In this document: positions 17,045 through 25,046 of the stretch, one piece after another
How positions within the stretch are numbered: position 1 is the first letter of the stretch
Layout of the letters: each line of letters begins with the position of its first letter
Assembly: GCA_965116665.1 (NCBI GenBank)
Contig: OZ220709.1
Span: 2,294,001 to 2,358,000, forward strand
Direction: 5' to 3'
Length of the DNA stretch: 64,000 nucleotides
Source of the DNA: Aldehydirespirator sp965116665
Lineage (GTDB): Bacteria > Actinomycetota > Acidimicrobiia > Acidimicrobiales > Aldehydirespiratoraceae
Made by a program: the position numbers and the translations under genes
Notes under the pieces: generated by a model
Databases searched by the model: none
What the model saw: only the letters and a program-made list of their open reading frames with translations
Told to the model about the DNA's origin: nothing

Positions 17045-17278
17045 ATGAAGGTCTGGATTGATCAGGATTTGTGCACGGGCGACGGCTTGTGCGAGGAGAT
17101 CGCCCCCGATGTCTTCACCCTCCTTGACGACGGCCTCGCCTATGTGGTGGAAGACGGCAACGTCTTCTCGGACCCCGGTGGCCCCGACGGCCTGGCCGCG
17201 GTGCCCGCAGGCCAGGAGGAAGCGGTGATCGAGTCCGCAGAAGAGTGCCCCGGGGAGTGCATCTTCATCGAGGTCTGA
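17045..17278 (+). CDS. Small single-cluster ferredoxin
   Basis: 77 residues, acidic. Ligand pattern CTGDGLC near the N-terminus and ECPGEC near the C-terminus fits the [3Fe-4S] or [4Fe-4S] ferredoxins of actinobacteria, which often hand electrons to cytochrome P450s or other oxidoreductases. The ATG at 17045-17047 follows GAGAGG at a workable distance; the frame extends further upstream but without ferredoxin character. No P450 or reductase gene is adjacent, so its partner is unknown. The next gene, a CoA-transferase 96 bp downstream, may be co-transcribed. Confidence 0.9.
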   Translation: MKVWIDQDLCTGDGLCEEIAPDVFTLLDDGLAYVVEDGNVFSDPGGPDGLAAVPAGQEEAVIESAEECPGECIFIEV

Positions 17279-17374
17279 GCCGCTGGCCGCGTTCACCTCG
17301 CGCCAGCCCCTCGTCGAGCAGCCAGGATCGCGGTCGGCCGGCGTGAGGGTCTGCCTGACCGAAGGCATCGAGCA

Positions 17375-18541
17375 ATGACGTCTTCGGCGGAGTCCGCGCC
17401 GCTCGATGGGATTCTCGTCGCCGACCTGTCCAGGGTCCTGGCCGGGCCGTACTGCACCATGCTCCTCGCCGACCTCGGAGCCACGGTCATCAAGGTCGAG
17501 AGCGCCGGGGGCGACGACACCCGGGGCTGGATGCCGCCGGACAAGGACGGCACATCGACCTACTTCATGTCCATAAACCGCAACAAGCGGTCAGTAGTGC
17601 TGGACTTCCACGACCCCTCCGACGTCGAACTCCTGCACGAGTTGTTCCGCCGCGCCGACATCGCCATCGAGAACTTCAAGGTGGGCACGCTGGCAAGATT
17701 CGGATTGGACTACGACACCGCGCGCGCCATCAACCCTGCACTCATCTACGTCTCGATCTCCGGGTTCGGCACTGCCGAGGGCGCCCGGCTGCCGGGCTAT
17801 GACCTAGTCGTGCAGGCCGTGTCGGGGCTGATGAGCCTCACCGGCGACCCCGACGGCCCCGCCTACCGGGCCGGCATATCGGTGTTCGACATCATCACCG
17901 GGCTCCACGCTGCCATCGGGATACTGGCCGCCCTCCACCACCGCAGCCTGACCGGCCAGGGCCAGCTGGTGGAGCTGAACCTGCTGTCGTCCGCGCTGTC
18001 GGGCCTGGTCAACCAGACCGGCGCCTACACGGCTTCGGGGACGGTGCCCCATCGAATGGGCAATGCCCACGCGAGCGTCTACCCCTACGAAGTGTTCCCG
18101 GCCAAGGACCGGGACATGATCATCACCGCGGCGAACGACCGCCAGTTCAAGGCCCTGTGCGAGGTCCTGGGCATCGCCGGGTTGGCGGAGGACGAGCGAT
18201 TCAAGCTCAACGCCGACCGCACCCGCAACCGGGACCAGATGCACTCCCTGCTGATGGAGAGGGTGGCGCAATGGAACGCCGACGACCTCTTCGTCGCGCT
18301 CAACGAGGCGGGAGTGCCCTGCGGGCCCATCAACTCCGTCCGCGAGGGCATCGAATTGGCCGAGCGCTTGGGTCTCGAACCGCGAGTGACCGTCGGTGAG
18401 GGGGACCGGGCGGTGGACCTGGTGCGCAATCCGATCCGGTTCGGGAACACCTCTGCGCGCTACCGCCACCCCCCGCCCGCGCTGGGCGAGCACAGCGACG
18501 AGATCCGATCCTGGCTGTCCACGCCGGCCGAGGGAGGGTGA
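17375..18541 (+). CDS. Family III CoA-transferase (CaiB/BaiF type)
   Basis: 388 residues, normal length. The N-terminus GILVADLSRVLAGPYCTMLLADLGATVIKVE is diagnostic, and a candidate catalytic Asp lies in the LPGYDLVVQAVSGL segment. Family III enzymes move CoA between carboxylic acids, for example in carnitine, oxalate, bile-acid or aromatic metabolism; the substrate cannot be told here because no dedicated pathway genes are adjacent. It converges on the serine protease gene downstream with 31 bp between. Confidence 0.92.
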   Translation: MTSSAESAPLDGILVADLSRVLAGPYCTMLLADLGATVIKVESAGGDDTRGWMPPDKDGTSTYFMSINRNKRSVVLDFHDPSDVELLHELFRRADIAIENFKVGTLARFGLDYDTARAINPALIYVSISGFGTAEGARLPGYDLVVQAVSGLMSLTGDPDGPAYRAGISVFDIITGLHAAIGILAALHHRSLTGQGQLVELNLLSSALSGLVNQTGAYTASGTVPHRMGNAHASVYPYEVFPAKDRDMIITAANDRQFKALCEVLGIAGLAEDERFKLNADRTRNRDQMHSLLMERVAQWNADDLFVALNEAGVPCGPINSVREGIELAERLGLEPRVTVGEGDRAVDLVRNPIRFGNTSARYRHPPPALGEHSDEIRSWLSTPAEGG

Positions 18542-18572
18542 GCCGCCGGATCGTTCCCCCTCGCTGGGCCGC

Positions 18573-19409
18573 TCAGGGACAGCCGGGCACTCCGGCGGGT
18601 TGATCCAGGTCGGACGAGGCGAGCAGCGCCGCGAGCGGGCCGGACCGGGTGGCGTAGGCCACCCCTCCCCCCCCGCGGCGTGAGGCGCCCCATGCGACCC
18701 CCACTGCGGTGATCTCGCCGTCCACGCCGGTCACCAGCGCGGCGCCGGAGTCGCCCACCTCGGTCTGCGCGGCGAGGAGCCATGACTGGCGCTCGATGCG
18801 CTCGTCGCCGTTCACGATGTCGGTCCGCACCGTGATCGGACGGTCGATGCGGAACGGGGTCGGGTCGGGCTCCCCCTCGGTCTCCCAGGCCAGCACCGCG
18901 CCGACGGTGCCGTCGGGAACGGCCTCGCTCAGGGGCAGGGGCCGCAGGCCGGCCCCCTCCACCCGCAGCACGGCCAGGTCGTTGACGGGATCGAAGGCCA
19001 CCAGCACCGCACCCAGCTCGCGGCCGTCGTGCAGTTCGACGGTGGGCTCGTGCATGCCGACCATCAGGTGCGCGATGGTGACGACAAGATTGCCGTCCAC
19101 CACCGCGAAACCGCTTCCCTCGCGCACAATCCCCCGGCACGCCGCACCGTAGACCCGCACCGACGACTCCACCGCCGCAGCCAGCTCCGCAGCCTCGAAA
19201 CCGTGGCCGTCGGGCACCGGTCCAGGGTCGGGCGGGTCATCGAGCGGGGGCCTGATCGACGAGGTCGCCGGAGCTGGGCCAGCATCGACGGGCGCCTGCG
19301 GGGGACCATCGCCCGGCGCCGTGGTCCCGCGGTCGAGCAGCGTGACCGCGGCGATGGCCGCACCCACCACCACGGCGGCAAGGCCGAGGAGCCGCCGCCC
19401 CGGTGTCAC
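18573..19409 (-). CDS. Membrane-anchored trypsin-like serine protease
   Basis: 278 residues. One N-terminal membrane segment (about 7-25), a Pro/Ala/Asp-rich linker to about residue 70, then a chymotrypsin-fold domain with His114 (TIAHLM), Asp144 (NDLAVLR) and Ser221 (GDSGAALV). Cys91 and Cys277 could form a disulfide. The protease should face outside. The GTG start at 19407-19409 overlaps the trmI stop, so it is translationally coupled to the tRNA-modification genes although no functional link is known. Confidence 0.88.
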   Translation of the reverse strand: MTPGRRLLGLAAVVVGAAIAAVTLLDRGTTAPGDGPPQAPVDAGPAPATSSIRPPLDDPPDPGPVPDGHGFEAAELAAAVESSVRVYGAACRGIVREGSGFAVVDGNLVVTIAHLMVGMHEPTVELHDGRELGAVLVAFDPVNDLAVLRVEGAGLRPLPLSEAVPDGTVGAVLAWETEGEPDPTPFRIDRPITVRTDIVNGDERIERQSWLLAAQTEVGDSGAALVTGVDGEITAVGVAWGASRRGGGGVAYATRSGPLAALLASSDLDQPAGVPGCP

Positions 19410-20182
19410 TGCTCGGTCAGCCGGCTGACGGTGAGGAAGCCGGTATGGGCCACCATCCGGTGGTTGGGGCGCACCGCGTCACCCTCAACATGCCAGCCCC
19501 TCTGGAGGGCCTCGACCGTCTCGTGCAGATCGAACGGAGAGTCCTCCAATGCCCGGCGCAGCCTCTGAACCTGCACGATGCTCGGCGTGTAGGCCAGCAG
19601 GATCCCGCCGGGGCGCAGCGCCACCGAGGCATGGGGCACCACCTGCCAGGGTTCGGGCAGGTCCAGCACCACCCGGTCGAGCCCGGTCTCGTCGATGCCT
19701 TCGTAGACATCGCGCACCTCGGTGCGGTACCGCTCCAGCGCTTCGGGTCCGCAGAAGCGCTCCACGTTGGCCCGGGCCCGGGCCAGGAAGTCCTCACGCC
19801 GCTCGTAGCCGGTCACCACCGCGCCCGCCCGCAGCAGCGCCATCGACAGCGCTCCGGAGCCCACCCCGGCCTCAAGCACCCGGGCGCCGGCGAAGATGTC
19901 GGCCAGCATCAGGATGGGGCCGATGTCCTTGGGGTAGATGACCTGCGCGCCCCGGGGCATCTTGAGCACCGCGTCGGCCAGGGTCGGTCGCAGAGCCAGG
20001 AAGTAGACGCCGCGCGAGGACCGCAGCCTGGTCCCCTCGGCCGCGCCGATGATGTCGTCGTGGGCGACGACCCCCGCGTGGGTGTGGAACTCGCGGCCGG
20101 CGGCCAGGTCGAACAGGTAGCGGCGCCGCTTGCGATCGATGAGCAGGGCCGGCTCGCCCGGCTCGAACGGCCGCCCGGTCAT
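19406..20182 (-). CDS. trmI: tRNA (adenine-58-N1)-methyltransferase
   Basis: 258 residues. The N-terminal small domain (FEPGEPALLIDRKRRRYLF) and the PKDIGPILMLADIFAGARVLEAGVGSGAL segment, with the SAM-binding Gly-rich loop, are typical of the TrmI homologue of mycobacteria. It methylates N1 of A58 in the T-loop of tRNAs. The ATG at 20180-20182 overlaps the ttuA TGA (ATGA); the upstream in-frame extension is a shadow of ttuA. Its coupling with ttuB and ttuA is meaningful: in Thermus m1A58 promotes thiolation of position 54. Confidence 0.93.
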   Translation of the reverse strand: MTGRPFEPGEPALLIDRKRRRYLFDLAAGREFHTHAGVVAHDDIIGAAEGTRLRSSRGVYFLALRPTLADAVLKMPRGAQVIYPKDIGPILMLADIFAGARVLEAGVGSGALSMALLRAGAVVTGYERREDFLARARANVERFCGPEALERYRTEVRDVYEGIDETGLDRVVLDLPEPWQVVPHASVALRPGGILLAYTPSIVQVQRLRRALEDSPFDLHETVEALQRGWHVEGDAVRPNHRMVAHTGFLTVSRLTEQ

Positions 20183-21117
20183 CGCGGGGCGCGATCGGAC
20201 AGGCGCACCGGCGCCGGTCCGGCGGCGCGCTCGGTCAGGCGGCAGAAGGCGCACACCTGAGCGTCTGTGGGCGACCCGCAGCGTGTGCACGGCGCCAAGG
20301 AGTCCCGGTCGCGCTCGACCTCGGCCCGGAAGCGATCCGAGGCCCGCTCCAGGAAGCCGAAGTAGAAGTCGTGCTTGGCTCCCGGCGACTCGACCTCTAT
20401 GTCGTTGAGCGCGGCCTTGTAGGCCAGATGCTTGTTGCCGGCCGCCATGGGGCACTCCTCGACGATGTAGTCGATCCCCCGCAGCAGGCAGTAGGCCGCG
20501 GTCTCCCGCTCGCCCAGCCGGACCAGCGGCTTGATCTTGCGGGGGAAGCCGTCACGGGCCGCAAGGACGGGCAGCTGCCGCCCGAGGTACTCGGTCTGCC
20601 ACCGCAGGGTGTTGCCCATCAGCACGGCCGCCTCGTCGTCGAGGTTGTGTCCGGTGGCGAGAGCGTCATAGCCGCCTCGGCGGGCCGCATCGTCGAAGAG
20701 GTGCCTCTTGGACAGCCCGCACGCCGAGCAGGGCGCCCTCCTGGCCGCCCGCGCGCCGCCGGGAATGTCGAAGCCGTGGGCCTCGGGAAGGTCGACGGTG
20801 TGGAGGGTCAGGCCCCGGTCCCCGGCGTAGCGGCGGGCGCAGCGGGCAGAGTCCTTGCTGTAGTCGCCGATGCCGAGCCCGAGGTAGAAGCCGTCGACGG
20901 CATAGCCGAGCTCGATGAGCAGATCCCACACCGCCAGGCTGTCCTTGCCTCCCGACACGGCCACCAGCACCCGGTCGCCTCCGGCCAGCATGTCGAACTG
21001 GCGGATGGCCTTGGCCACCTGGTCCCGGCACAGGCGCAGGAAGTGCTCGGCGCAGAAGTTGGCGTTGTGACGGCGGATGTCGATCACCGCCGGCCCGCGG
21101 CACACCCGGCACTTCAT
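20179..21117 (-). CDS. ttuA: tRNA U54 2-thiolation enzyme TtuA
   Basis: 312 residues. N-terminal zinc site Cys3, Cys6, Cys22, His25; PP-loop SGGKDS at 55-60 for adenylating the uridine; Cys130, Cys133 (PCSACG) and Cys222 (EECPMA) at the positions that bind the [4Fe-4S] cluster in Thermus TtuA; C-terminal zinc site Cys277, Cys280, Cys289, Cys292. All functional residues are in place, so it should be an active, oxygen-sensitive enzyme. It takes sulfur from the ubiquitin-like TtuB. The ATG at 21115-21117 overlaps the ttuB stop. The related cytosolic Ncs6 (anticodon wobble) is the alternative, but the ttuB and trmI neighbours favour U54. Confidence 0.92.
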   Translation of the reverse strand: MKCRVCRGPAVIDIRRHNANFCAEHFLRLCRDQVAKAIRQFDMLAGGDRVLVAVSGGKDSLAVWDLLIELGYAVDGFYLGLGIGDYSKDSARCARRYAGDRGLTLHTVDLPEAHGFDIPGGARAARRAPCSACGLSKRHLFDDAARRGGYDALATGHNLDDEAAVLMGNTLRWQTEYLGRQLPVLAARDGFPRKIKPLVRLGERETAAYCLLRGIDYIVEECPMAAGNKHLAYKAALNDIEVESPGAKHDFYFGFLERASDRFRAEVERDRDSLAPCTRCGSPTDAQVCAFCRLTERAAGPAPVRLSDRAPR

Positions 21118-21338
21118 GGGTGCGCTCCAGCCCGTCGGTCGCCGGCCCCGCCGGAGATCACGCTGCGCACCTCCACCTCGGAACGGTCGGAGAGCATCCG
21201 GTCGCCCGGCACCAGCTCACCGTCGCAGATCACGAGATGAGACTCCCGGTTCAGGCCGAGGCGGTCGAGCAGGGCGCGCACCGTCACCGGTCCCTGCAAC
21301 TCCAGTTCCCTGGTCGGGTTGCGCAGCAGGACTCGCAT
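21114..21338 (-). CDS. ttuB: Ubiquitin-like sulfur carrier TtuB, with C-terminal extension
   Basis: 74 residues: MRVLLRNPTRELELQG and VRALLDRLGLN resemble Thermus TtuB along the whole beta-grasp fold, and VISGG matches its C-terminus. A normal carrier stops at Gly-Gly; here ten residues (AGDRRAGAHP) follow the diglycine at 63-64. A thiocarboxylate cannot form on an internal glycine, so the tail should be removed by a protease, as for ubiquitin precursors, unless the tail is tolerated by a different mechanism. The ATG is at 21336-21338; the stop overlaps the ttuA start. Confidence 0.88.
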   Translation of the reverse strand: MRVLLRNPTRELELQGPVTVRALLDRLGLNRESHLVICDGELVPGDRMLSDRSEVEVRSVISGGAGDRRAGAHP

Positions 21339-21360
21339 CCGAGCTGTGTGCCTGCCAGGG

Positions 21361-21588
21361 TTAGCCGTCGTCCGGTTCGACGTGGCGGATCTCGATCCCG
21401 GTGGACGGCTCCAGCCGTTCCGACAGCACCGTGGTGGGCTCGCGGGGTCCAACCGCCCGCCGTACCAGCTTGACCGCGCTGGTTGCGACGAACGCCGCGA
21501 ACCAGAACCGCGAGCTGCCGAGCAGACCCCTGCGCACCGCCTGGCGGCCGATCCAGCCCGCCGCCGTCCGGCCGCCGACCAAACCCAC
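21361..21588 (-). CDS. Small uncharacterised membrane-associated protein
   Basis: 75 residues of unknown function. A hydrophobic stretch (RFWFAAFVATSAVKLV, about 27-42) sits between a basic N-terminus and a polar tail with LSERLEPSTGIEIRHVEPDDG. It begins 3 nt after the previous small membrane-protein gene, so it is the third member of a coupled trio. No family is recognised. Confidence 0.6.
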   Translation of the reverse strand: MGLVGGRTAAGWIGRQAVRRGLLGSSRFWFAAFVATSAVKLVRRAVGPREPTTVLSERLEPSTGIEIRHVEPDDG

Positions 21589-21591
21589 CGG

Positions 21592-21813
21592 TCAGATCCG
21601 CCTTACTTCGACAACCGTCCTGCGGAGCCGGCCGGCCCTGCGTCCCAGCAGGTAGGCGAGCCCGATCAGGACGCTGGCGGCCGCGGCTGCTCCGTAGGCG
21701 ACCTTGACGAGCAGCGGCTGGGTCTCGCGATCGATGTCGGACTGGAGGTCGCGCAGCGCGTCCTCCAGCGAGTCGCGCGTGATGGGCTCCGACTTCTCAC
21801 TCGCCGGGCTCAT
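21592..21813 (-). CDS. Small single-pass membrane protein (DUF3618-like)
   Basis: 73 residues. An acidic helical N-terminus (DSLEDALRDLQSDIDRET) is followed by one membrane segment (LVKVAYGAAAAASVLIGLAYLLG) and a basic tail. The layout resembles DUF3618 proteins found beside holin-X genes in actinobacteria; that is a resemblance only. The ATG at 21811-21813 overlaps the stop of the upstream gene by 4 bp. The longer frame to 21897 lies inside that gene and is rejected. Confidence 0.65.
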   Translation of the reverse strand: MSPASEKSEPITRDSLEDALRDLQSDIDRETQPLLVKVAYGAAAAASVLIGLAYLLGRRAGRLRRTVVEVRRI

Positions 21814-22109
21814 CGCAGGCCCCTCTTGCCGACCTGGCGCAGCAGCAGCGCAATCACACCGCCCAGCGCGCCGACCACGATCAAATATGGGATCCACGAG
21901 AGGCTCCCGGCGAACACGGTGCCGGTCTCGGTCTGCAGGGCCCGCAGCAACGCCAGCAGCAGCAGGATCACCCCCACGACGAGCGCGAGGCTCCCGGCCA
22001 GGCCCATCGAGACCCAGCGACCGGCGCCCTGGAGCGGGCCGAGCAACTCCTGGCGGACGTACGCCTTAACCAGGTCCACAACTTCTGCTACGCCCTGCCT
22101 GCGTGCCAA
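21810..22109 (-). CDS. Holin-X-like (phage holin superfamily III) membrane protein
   Basis: 99 residues: an amphipathic N-terminal helix (VVDLVKAYVRQELL) and two membrane segments (LAGSLALVVGVILLLLALL and YLIVVGALGGVIALLL). This is the architecture of actinobacterial holin-X family proteins, which despite the name are usually chromosomal and of unknown, possibly envelope-related function. The start is TTG at 22107-22109 with GGAGG about six bases upstream. No phage genes are nearby. Confidence 0.72.
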   Translation of the reverse strand: MARRQGVAEVVDLVKAYVRQELLGPLQGAGRWVSMGLAGSLALVVGVILLLLALLRALQTETGTVFAGSLSWIPYLIVVGALGGVIALLLRQVGKRGLR

Positions 22110-22140
22110 AGGGTCCTCCGCGGTCGGTGGACTCCTGACG

Positions 22141-22788
22141 TTACCCGCTGCCGAACTCGATTTGAGCCCGCAGCAGCTCGGCCGCGTCGGTCACCAAGCG
22201 CTGGGCCACGGCCAGTCGCTCAGTGGCTTTGGGGGTGCTCAACACCTCGTAACGGTCGAGCGGTCCCAGGGGGGCCAGGGCCGCGGCCCGGTAGGAGGCC
22301 AGGGCGAGGTCGGGGCCCAGCTCGACGGGACCGGGCGCCTCGGATCCGCCGCGGGCCGGATGCCCGGCCTGGAGGCGGAAGGCCAGCCTGCGGGACTCGG
22401 TGACGAGTCCGGCGAGTTCGTCGATCAGCTCCGGGTCCTCGGCCGGGGCGGTCTCGGGCTCGTCGGGCCAGTCCTCGGTCTCGGCCCAGGGGTGCGGGTC
22501 GTCGACAAGCCACCGCCGGACCCGGATGCGGCGCTCTCCCAGGGCCATCACCAGCAGCCGACCGTCGGCCAGGCGGCGGGCCTCGACCACGCGGGCCATG
22601 GTGGCGACGTCGCAGCGCACATCGCCGCCACCGACCTCGCGGCCCCGCTCGATCAGCACCACCCCCATCTGCTGGTCGCCTTCGATGACGGTTTCCAGCA
22701 TGGCCAGGTAGCGGGGCTCGAAGACCTGCAGCGGCAGGGGCGATCCGGGCAGCAGAACCGACTGGAGCGCGAACATGGGAGTGGCCAT
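22141..22788 (-). CDS. LON N-terminal (substrate-binding) domain protein
   Basis: 215 residues containing only the Lon substrate-binding domain: FALQSVLLPGSPLPLQVFEPRYLAML is its conserved start, and VRRWLVDDPHPWAE its middle. No AAA or protease domain is attached. Such stand-alone proteins are widespread in bacteria and their role is unknown; binding of unfolded peptides is suggested. It lies between a PBP4-type gene (15 bp upstream) and the small membrane-protein trio. Confidence 0.85.
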   Translation of the reverse strand: MATPMFALQSVLLPGSPLPLQVFEPRYLAMLETVIEGDQQMGVVLIERGREVGGGDVRCDVATMARVVEARRLADGRLLVMALGERRIRVRRWLVDDPHPWAETEDWPDEPETAPAEDPELIDELAGLVTESRRLAFRLQAGHPARGGSEAPGPVELGPDLALASYRAAALAPLGPLDRYEVLSTPKATERLAVAQRLVTDAAELLRAQIEFGSG

Positions 22789-22803
22789 GCCGTGTGCCCG
22801 CGG

Positions 22804-24408
22804 CTATTCGTTCTCGCTGCCGGTCCGGTCAGCGGCGGGCGCGACCACCGGTCGCCTCGCCGGCGCTGGATGCAGGGCGGCGTCCGCGGAGGACGGACCG
22901 TAGGGATGGCCGGCCGCGGCCGCGATCAGGCTCCGCTGCAGGCTGTTGCAGAGTCCAAGGCTGATGAGGCCCTCACTGTTGGCGATCAGCGCGAACGTGA
23001 GCACATCGCCATTGCGGGCCACGGTGACTCCGGCCAGGGCCGAGACGTCGTTGAGGGTGCCGGTCTTGGCCCACACCGTGCGGGCCAGGGAGTCCCCGGG
23101 ACCGGAGCCGGCGCCGGTCCCAGCAGCCGGCTCGAGGCCGGCGTCGCAGTTGCGGAGGGTGCCGCTCTCCCCCACCACCGACAGACCCCTGACGAGGGGC
23201 GAGTCCGGACCGGCTTGGAGCAGCAGTTCGACAATGAGGTTGCAGGTGAGCCGATTGTGAACCGACAGACCCGAGCCGTCGACGATGACGATCCCGGCGG
23301 TCTGGACACCCAGCAGCCGCTCCAGCACGTCCTGCACGCCATCGACCGCCTCAACCCGGACCGATCCCGACAGCCGCCTGCCGATCTCCTTGAGGAGCAT
23401 CTCGGCGGTGGTGTTGTCGGAGTTGCGCAGCATGCGAGCGACGATCTCCGCGATGGGCGGCGACTCGATGGTGCCCAGCGAGCGAAGCTCGGACGGCGGC
23501 GGTGCAGTCCCCTTGAGGGCATCGGAGTTCACGCTGACTCCCCGGGCCTCGATCAGACCGCCCAGTACCTGGGCGGCATGGAGGGCGGGATCGGCGGCCC
23601 GCACGTTCTGGGCCCTGCTGGCGGAGTCGGCCGATTGCGGGAACGAGACGTAGCCGTCGTTCAGCAGCAGCGCGGACAGCGGGCCGACCTGGTTGTTGTT
23701 GACGTATGACCGCTTCCAGACGGGGCTGGCGCCTGGTTCGAGGACCTCGGTGGTGTAGTCCCGCTCGGCCTCGGGGAAGCGGGACTCGTCGGCCACGATT
23801 CCCCCTTCGACGGTGAGGATTCCCTGCGCTCGCAGGGCCGCAGCCGCCTCGACCGCCAACTCGGTGAAGTCGGTGTGGACGATGGGCTGGTCGAAGCGCC
23901 GCACGTAGGCGAGCGTCGACAGGACCGGGTCGCCCCCGCCCACCAGGTAGATGTCGCCCGCGAGCACGCCGTCGGCGGCCGCGCTCAGCGCGTCGGCGCG
24001 TACGAGCACTTCGGTCGTGTAGGTCGCGGCCGGACCCGCGATCTCGAGGATCGCGGCCGCGGTGACGACCTTCATCAACGAGGCCGGGACCATCAGCGCA
24101 TCGGCCTGCTCCATAATGACGGGCTCCGCGCCCCGGTAGACGGCCAGGCACGTCTGCGGCGGAGCGATCGGCTCCTCGACCACGCCCGAGAGCCTCTCGA
24201 GCAGGCGAGTCCGGGTCACGGGCGCCGAGACCCACCCCGGCGTCCGGCGCACGCTGAGCATCGGCGTGGCGACGACCGTCTCAGGAGGATCGGTGTCGGT
24301 GTTCCATCCCGGGTCCGAGGAGCTGTCGGTGCGCCGAGCCTGGACGAATGAGCCCACCGCAGTGGTCAGCAGGGCGGCCAGCAGGATCGACACCAGGATC
24401 CGACGCAT
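22804..24408 (-). CDS. dacB: D-alanyl-D-alanine carboxypeptidase/endopeptidase (PBP4 type)
   Basis: 534 residues with an N-terminal signal anchor (ILVSILLAALLTTAVGSFV). The three penicillin-binding motifs are present in the order SLMK (catalytic Ser, in LMVPASLMKVVTA), SDN (in LRNSDNTTAEML) and KTG (VWAKTGTLND), with a long insert between the first two as in class C PBPs. It trims peptidoglycan cross-links outside the membrane. The ATG at 24406-24408 has TACCAT eight bases upstream; the longer frame runs into a dispersed repeat and is rejected. Confidence 0.92.
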   Translation of the reverse strand: MRRILVSILLAALLTTAVGSFVQARRTDSSSDPGWNTDTDPPETVVATPMLSVRRTPGWVSAPVTRTRLLERLSGVVEEPIAPPQTCLAVYRGAEPVIMEQADALMVPASLMKVVTAAAILEIAGPAATYTTEVLVRADALSAAADGVLAGDIYLVGGGDPVLSTLAYVRRFDQPIVHTDFTELAVEAAAALRAQGILTVEGGIVADESRFPEAERDYTTEVLEPGASPVWKRSYVNNNQVGPLSALLLNDGYVSFPQSADSASRAQNVRAADPALHAAQVLGGLIEARGVSVNSDALKGTAPPPSELRSLGTIESPPIAEIVARMLRNSDNTTAEMLLKEIGRRLSGSVRVEAVDGVQDVLERLLGVQTAGIVIVDGSGLSVHNRLTCNLIVELLLQAGPDSPLVRGLSVVGESGTLRNCDAGLEPAAGTGAGSGPGDSLARTVWAKTGTLNDVSALAGVTVARNGDVLTFALIANSEGLISLGLCNSLQRSLIAAAAGHPYGPSSADAALHPAPARRPVVAPAADRTGSENE

Positions 24409-24416
24409 CGCCAAGA

Positions 24417-24422
24417 ATGGTA
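24417..24422 (-). promoter_or_regulatory. -10 box of a probable leaderless dacB promoter
   Basis: TACCAT on the minus strand, eight bases before the ATG, with no Shine-Dalgarno between. It fits the recurrent TANNNT-start pattern. Confidence 0.45.
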
Positions 24423-24453
24423 CGCCGCGCGTACCGGCGGGCTCACTCATCCA

Positions 24454-24538
24454 GAGGCCGAGCGGCTGGCGGCGAGCCCAGCCATACGGACGAGGCCGTG
24501 GCCCGAGCGGCCCGTGAGCGCAGCGAACAAGAGCGGGA
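24454..24538 (+). repeat. Dispersed repeat, copy B
   Basis: Shares GAGGCCGAGCGG at its left end, CATACGGRCGAG in the middle and the core GCCGTGGCCCGAGCGGCCCG to AAGAGCGGGA (24495-24538) with copy C at 25047-25137. It lies between dacB and a divergent hypothetical gene. Confidence 0.8.
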
Positions 24539-24605
24539 CCGGGGCGCCGGTTCGAAGTCCACCTACACTGCCGCAAGACCCGCTCGTGCCTCGGGAGAGC
24601 CGACC

Positions 24606-24992
24606 ATGGACATCGTGGCCGCCCTGTTCATCGACGACATCCAGCTCCGCCAGGTGCCGGGCCCCTCGACCCGCATCGATTTGACCGGGGTGCAGTTCTC
24701 CGCGGCCGCCCCCACCGAAGTCCCGCTGGTGTGGGCCCCCCATCTGGTGGTGATCGTGCGATGCGCGCCCGACGAGTCGGGCGTCGGGGCGCTGGAGGTG
24801 GCCTACTTCCGGGGCGACGAGCGCATCGCTCGCAACGTGCAACCCCTGCAGGTGGAGCCGGGCAAGTTCAACTACCGGCTGGTGCGGGCCGAGCTCGAGT
24901 TCGCCGACTACGGCACGGTGGAGGCCCGGGCCCGCATCGACGCCGGACCCATCATGGTGGTGCCCTACACCCTCCTACCGCCCCCTGCATGA
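24606..24992 (+). CDS. Conserved-looking hypothetical protein, beta-rich
   Basis: 128 residues, no signal peptide or membrane segment. MDIVAALFIDDIQLRQVPGP and alternating hydrophobic stretches such as HLVVIVRCAPDESG and GPIMVVPYTLLPPP suggest a beta-sandwich. No family is recognised. The ATG at 24606-24608 follows GGGAGAG at a good distance and the start lies downstream of repeat copy B; the longer frame would read through the repeat. Codon use matches the neighbours, so it is likely a real gene. Confidence 0.7.
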   Translation: MDIVAALFIDDIQLRQVPGPSTRIDLTGVQFSAAAPTEVPLVWAPHLVVIVRCAPDESGVGALEVAYFRGDERIARNVQPLQVEPGKFNYRLVRAELEFADYGTVEARARIDAGPIMVVPYTLLPPPA

Positions 24993-25046
24993 GGGGCCGC
25001 GCCGGGCCGCCCCACGGGTCGTTCCCCCCGTCGGTGGCATGTTCCG

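Noticed and set aside
21810..22109. Prophage, because of the holin-like protein
   Set aside because: No lysin, integrase or structural genes around it; holin-X proteins are usually chromosomal in actinobacteria.
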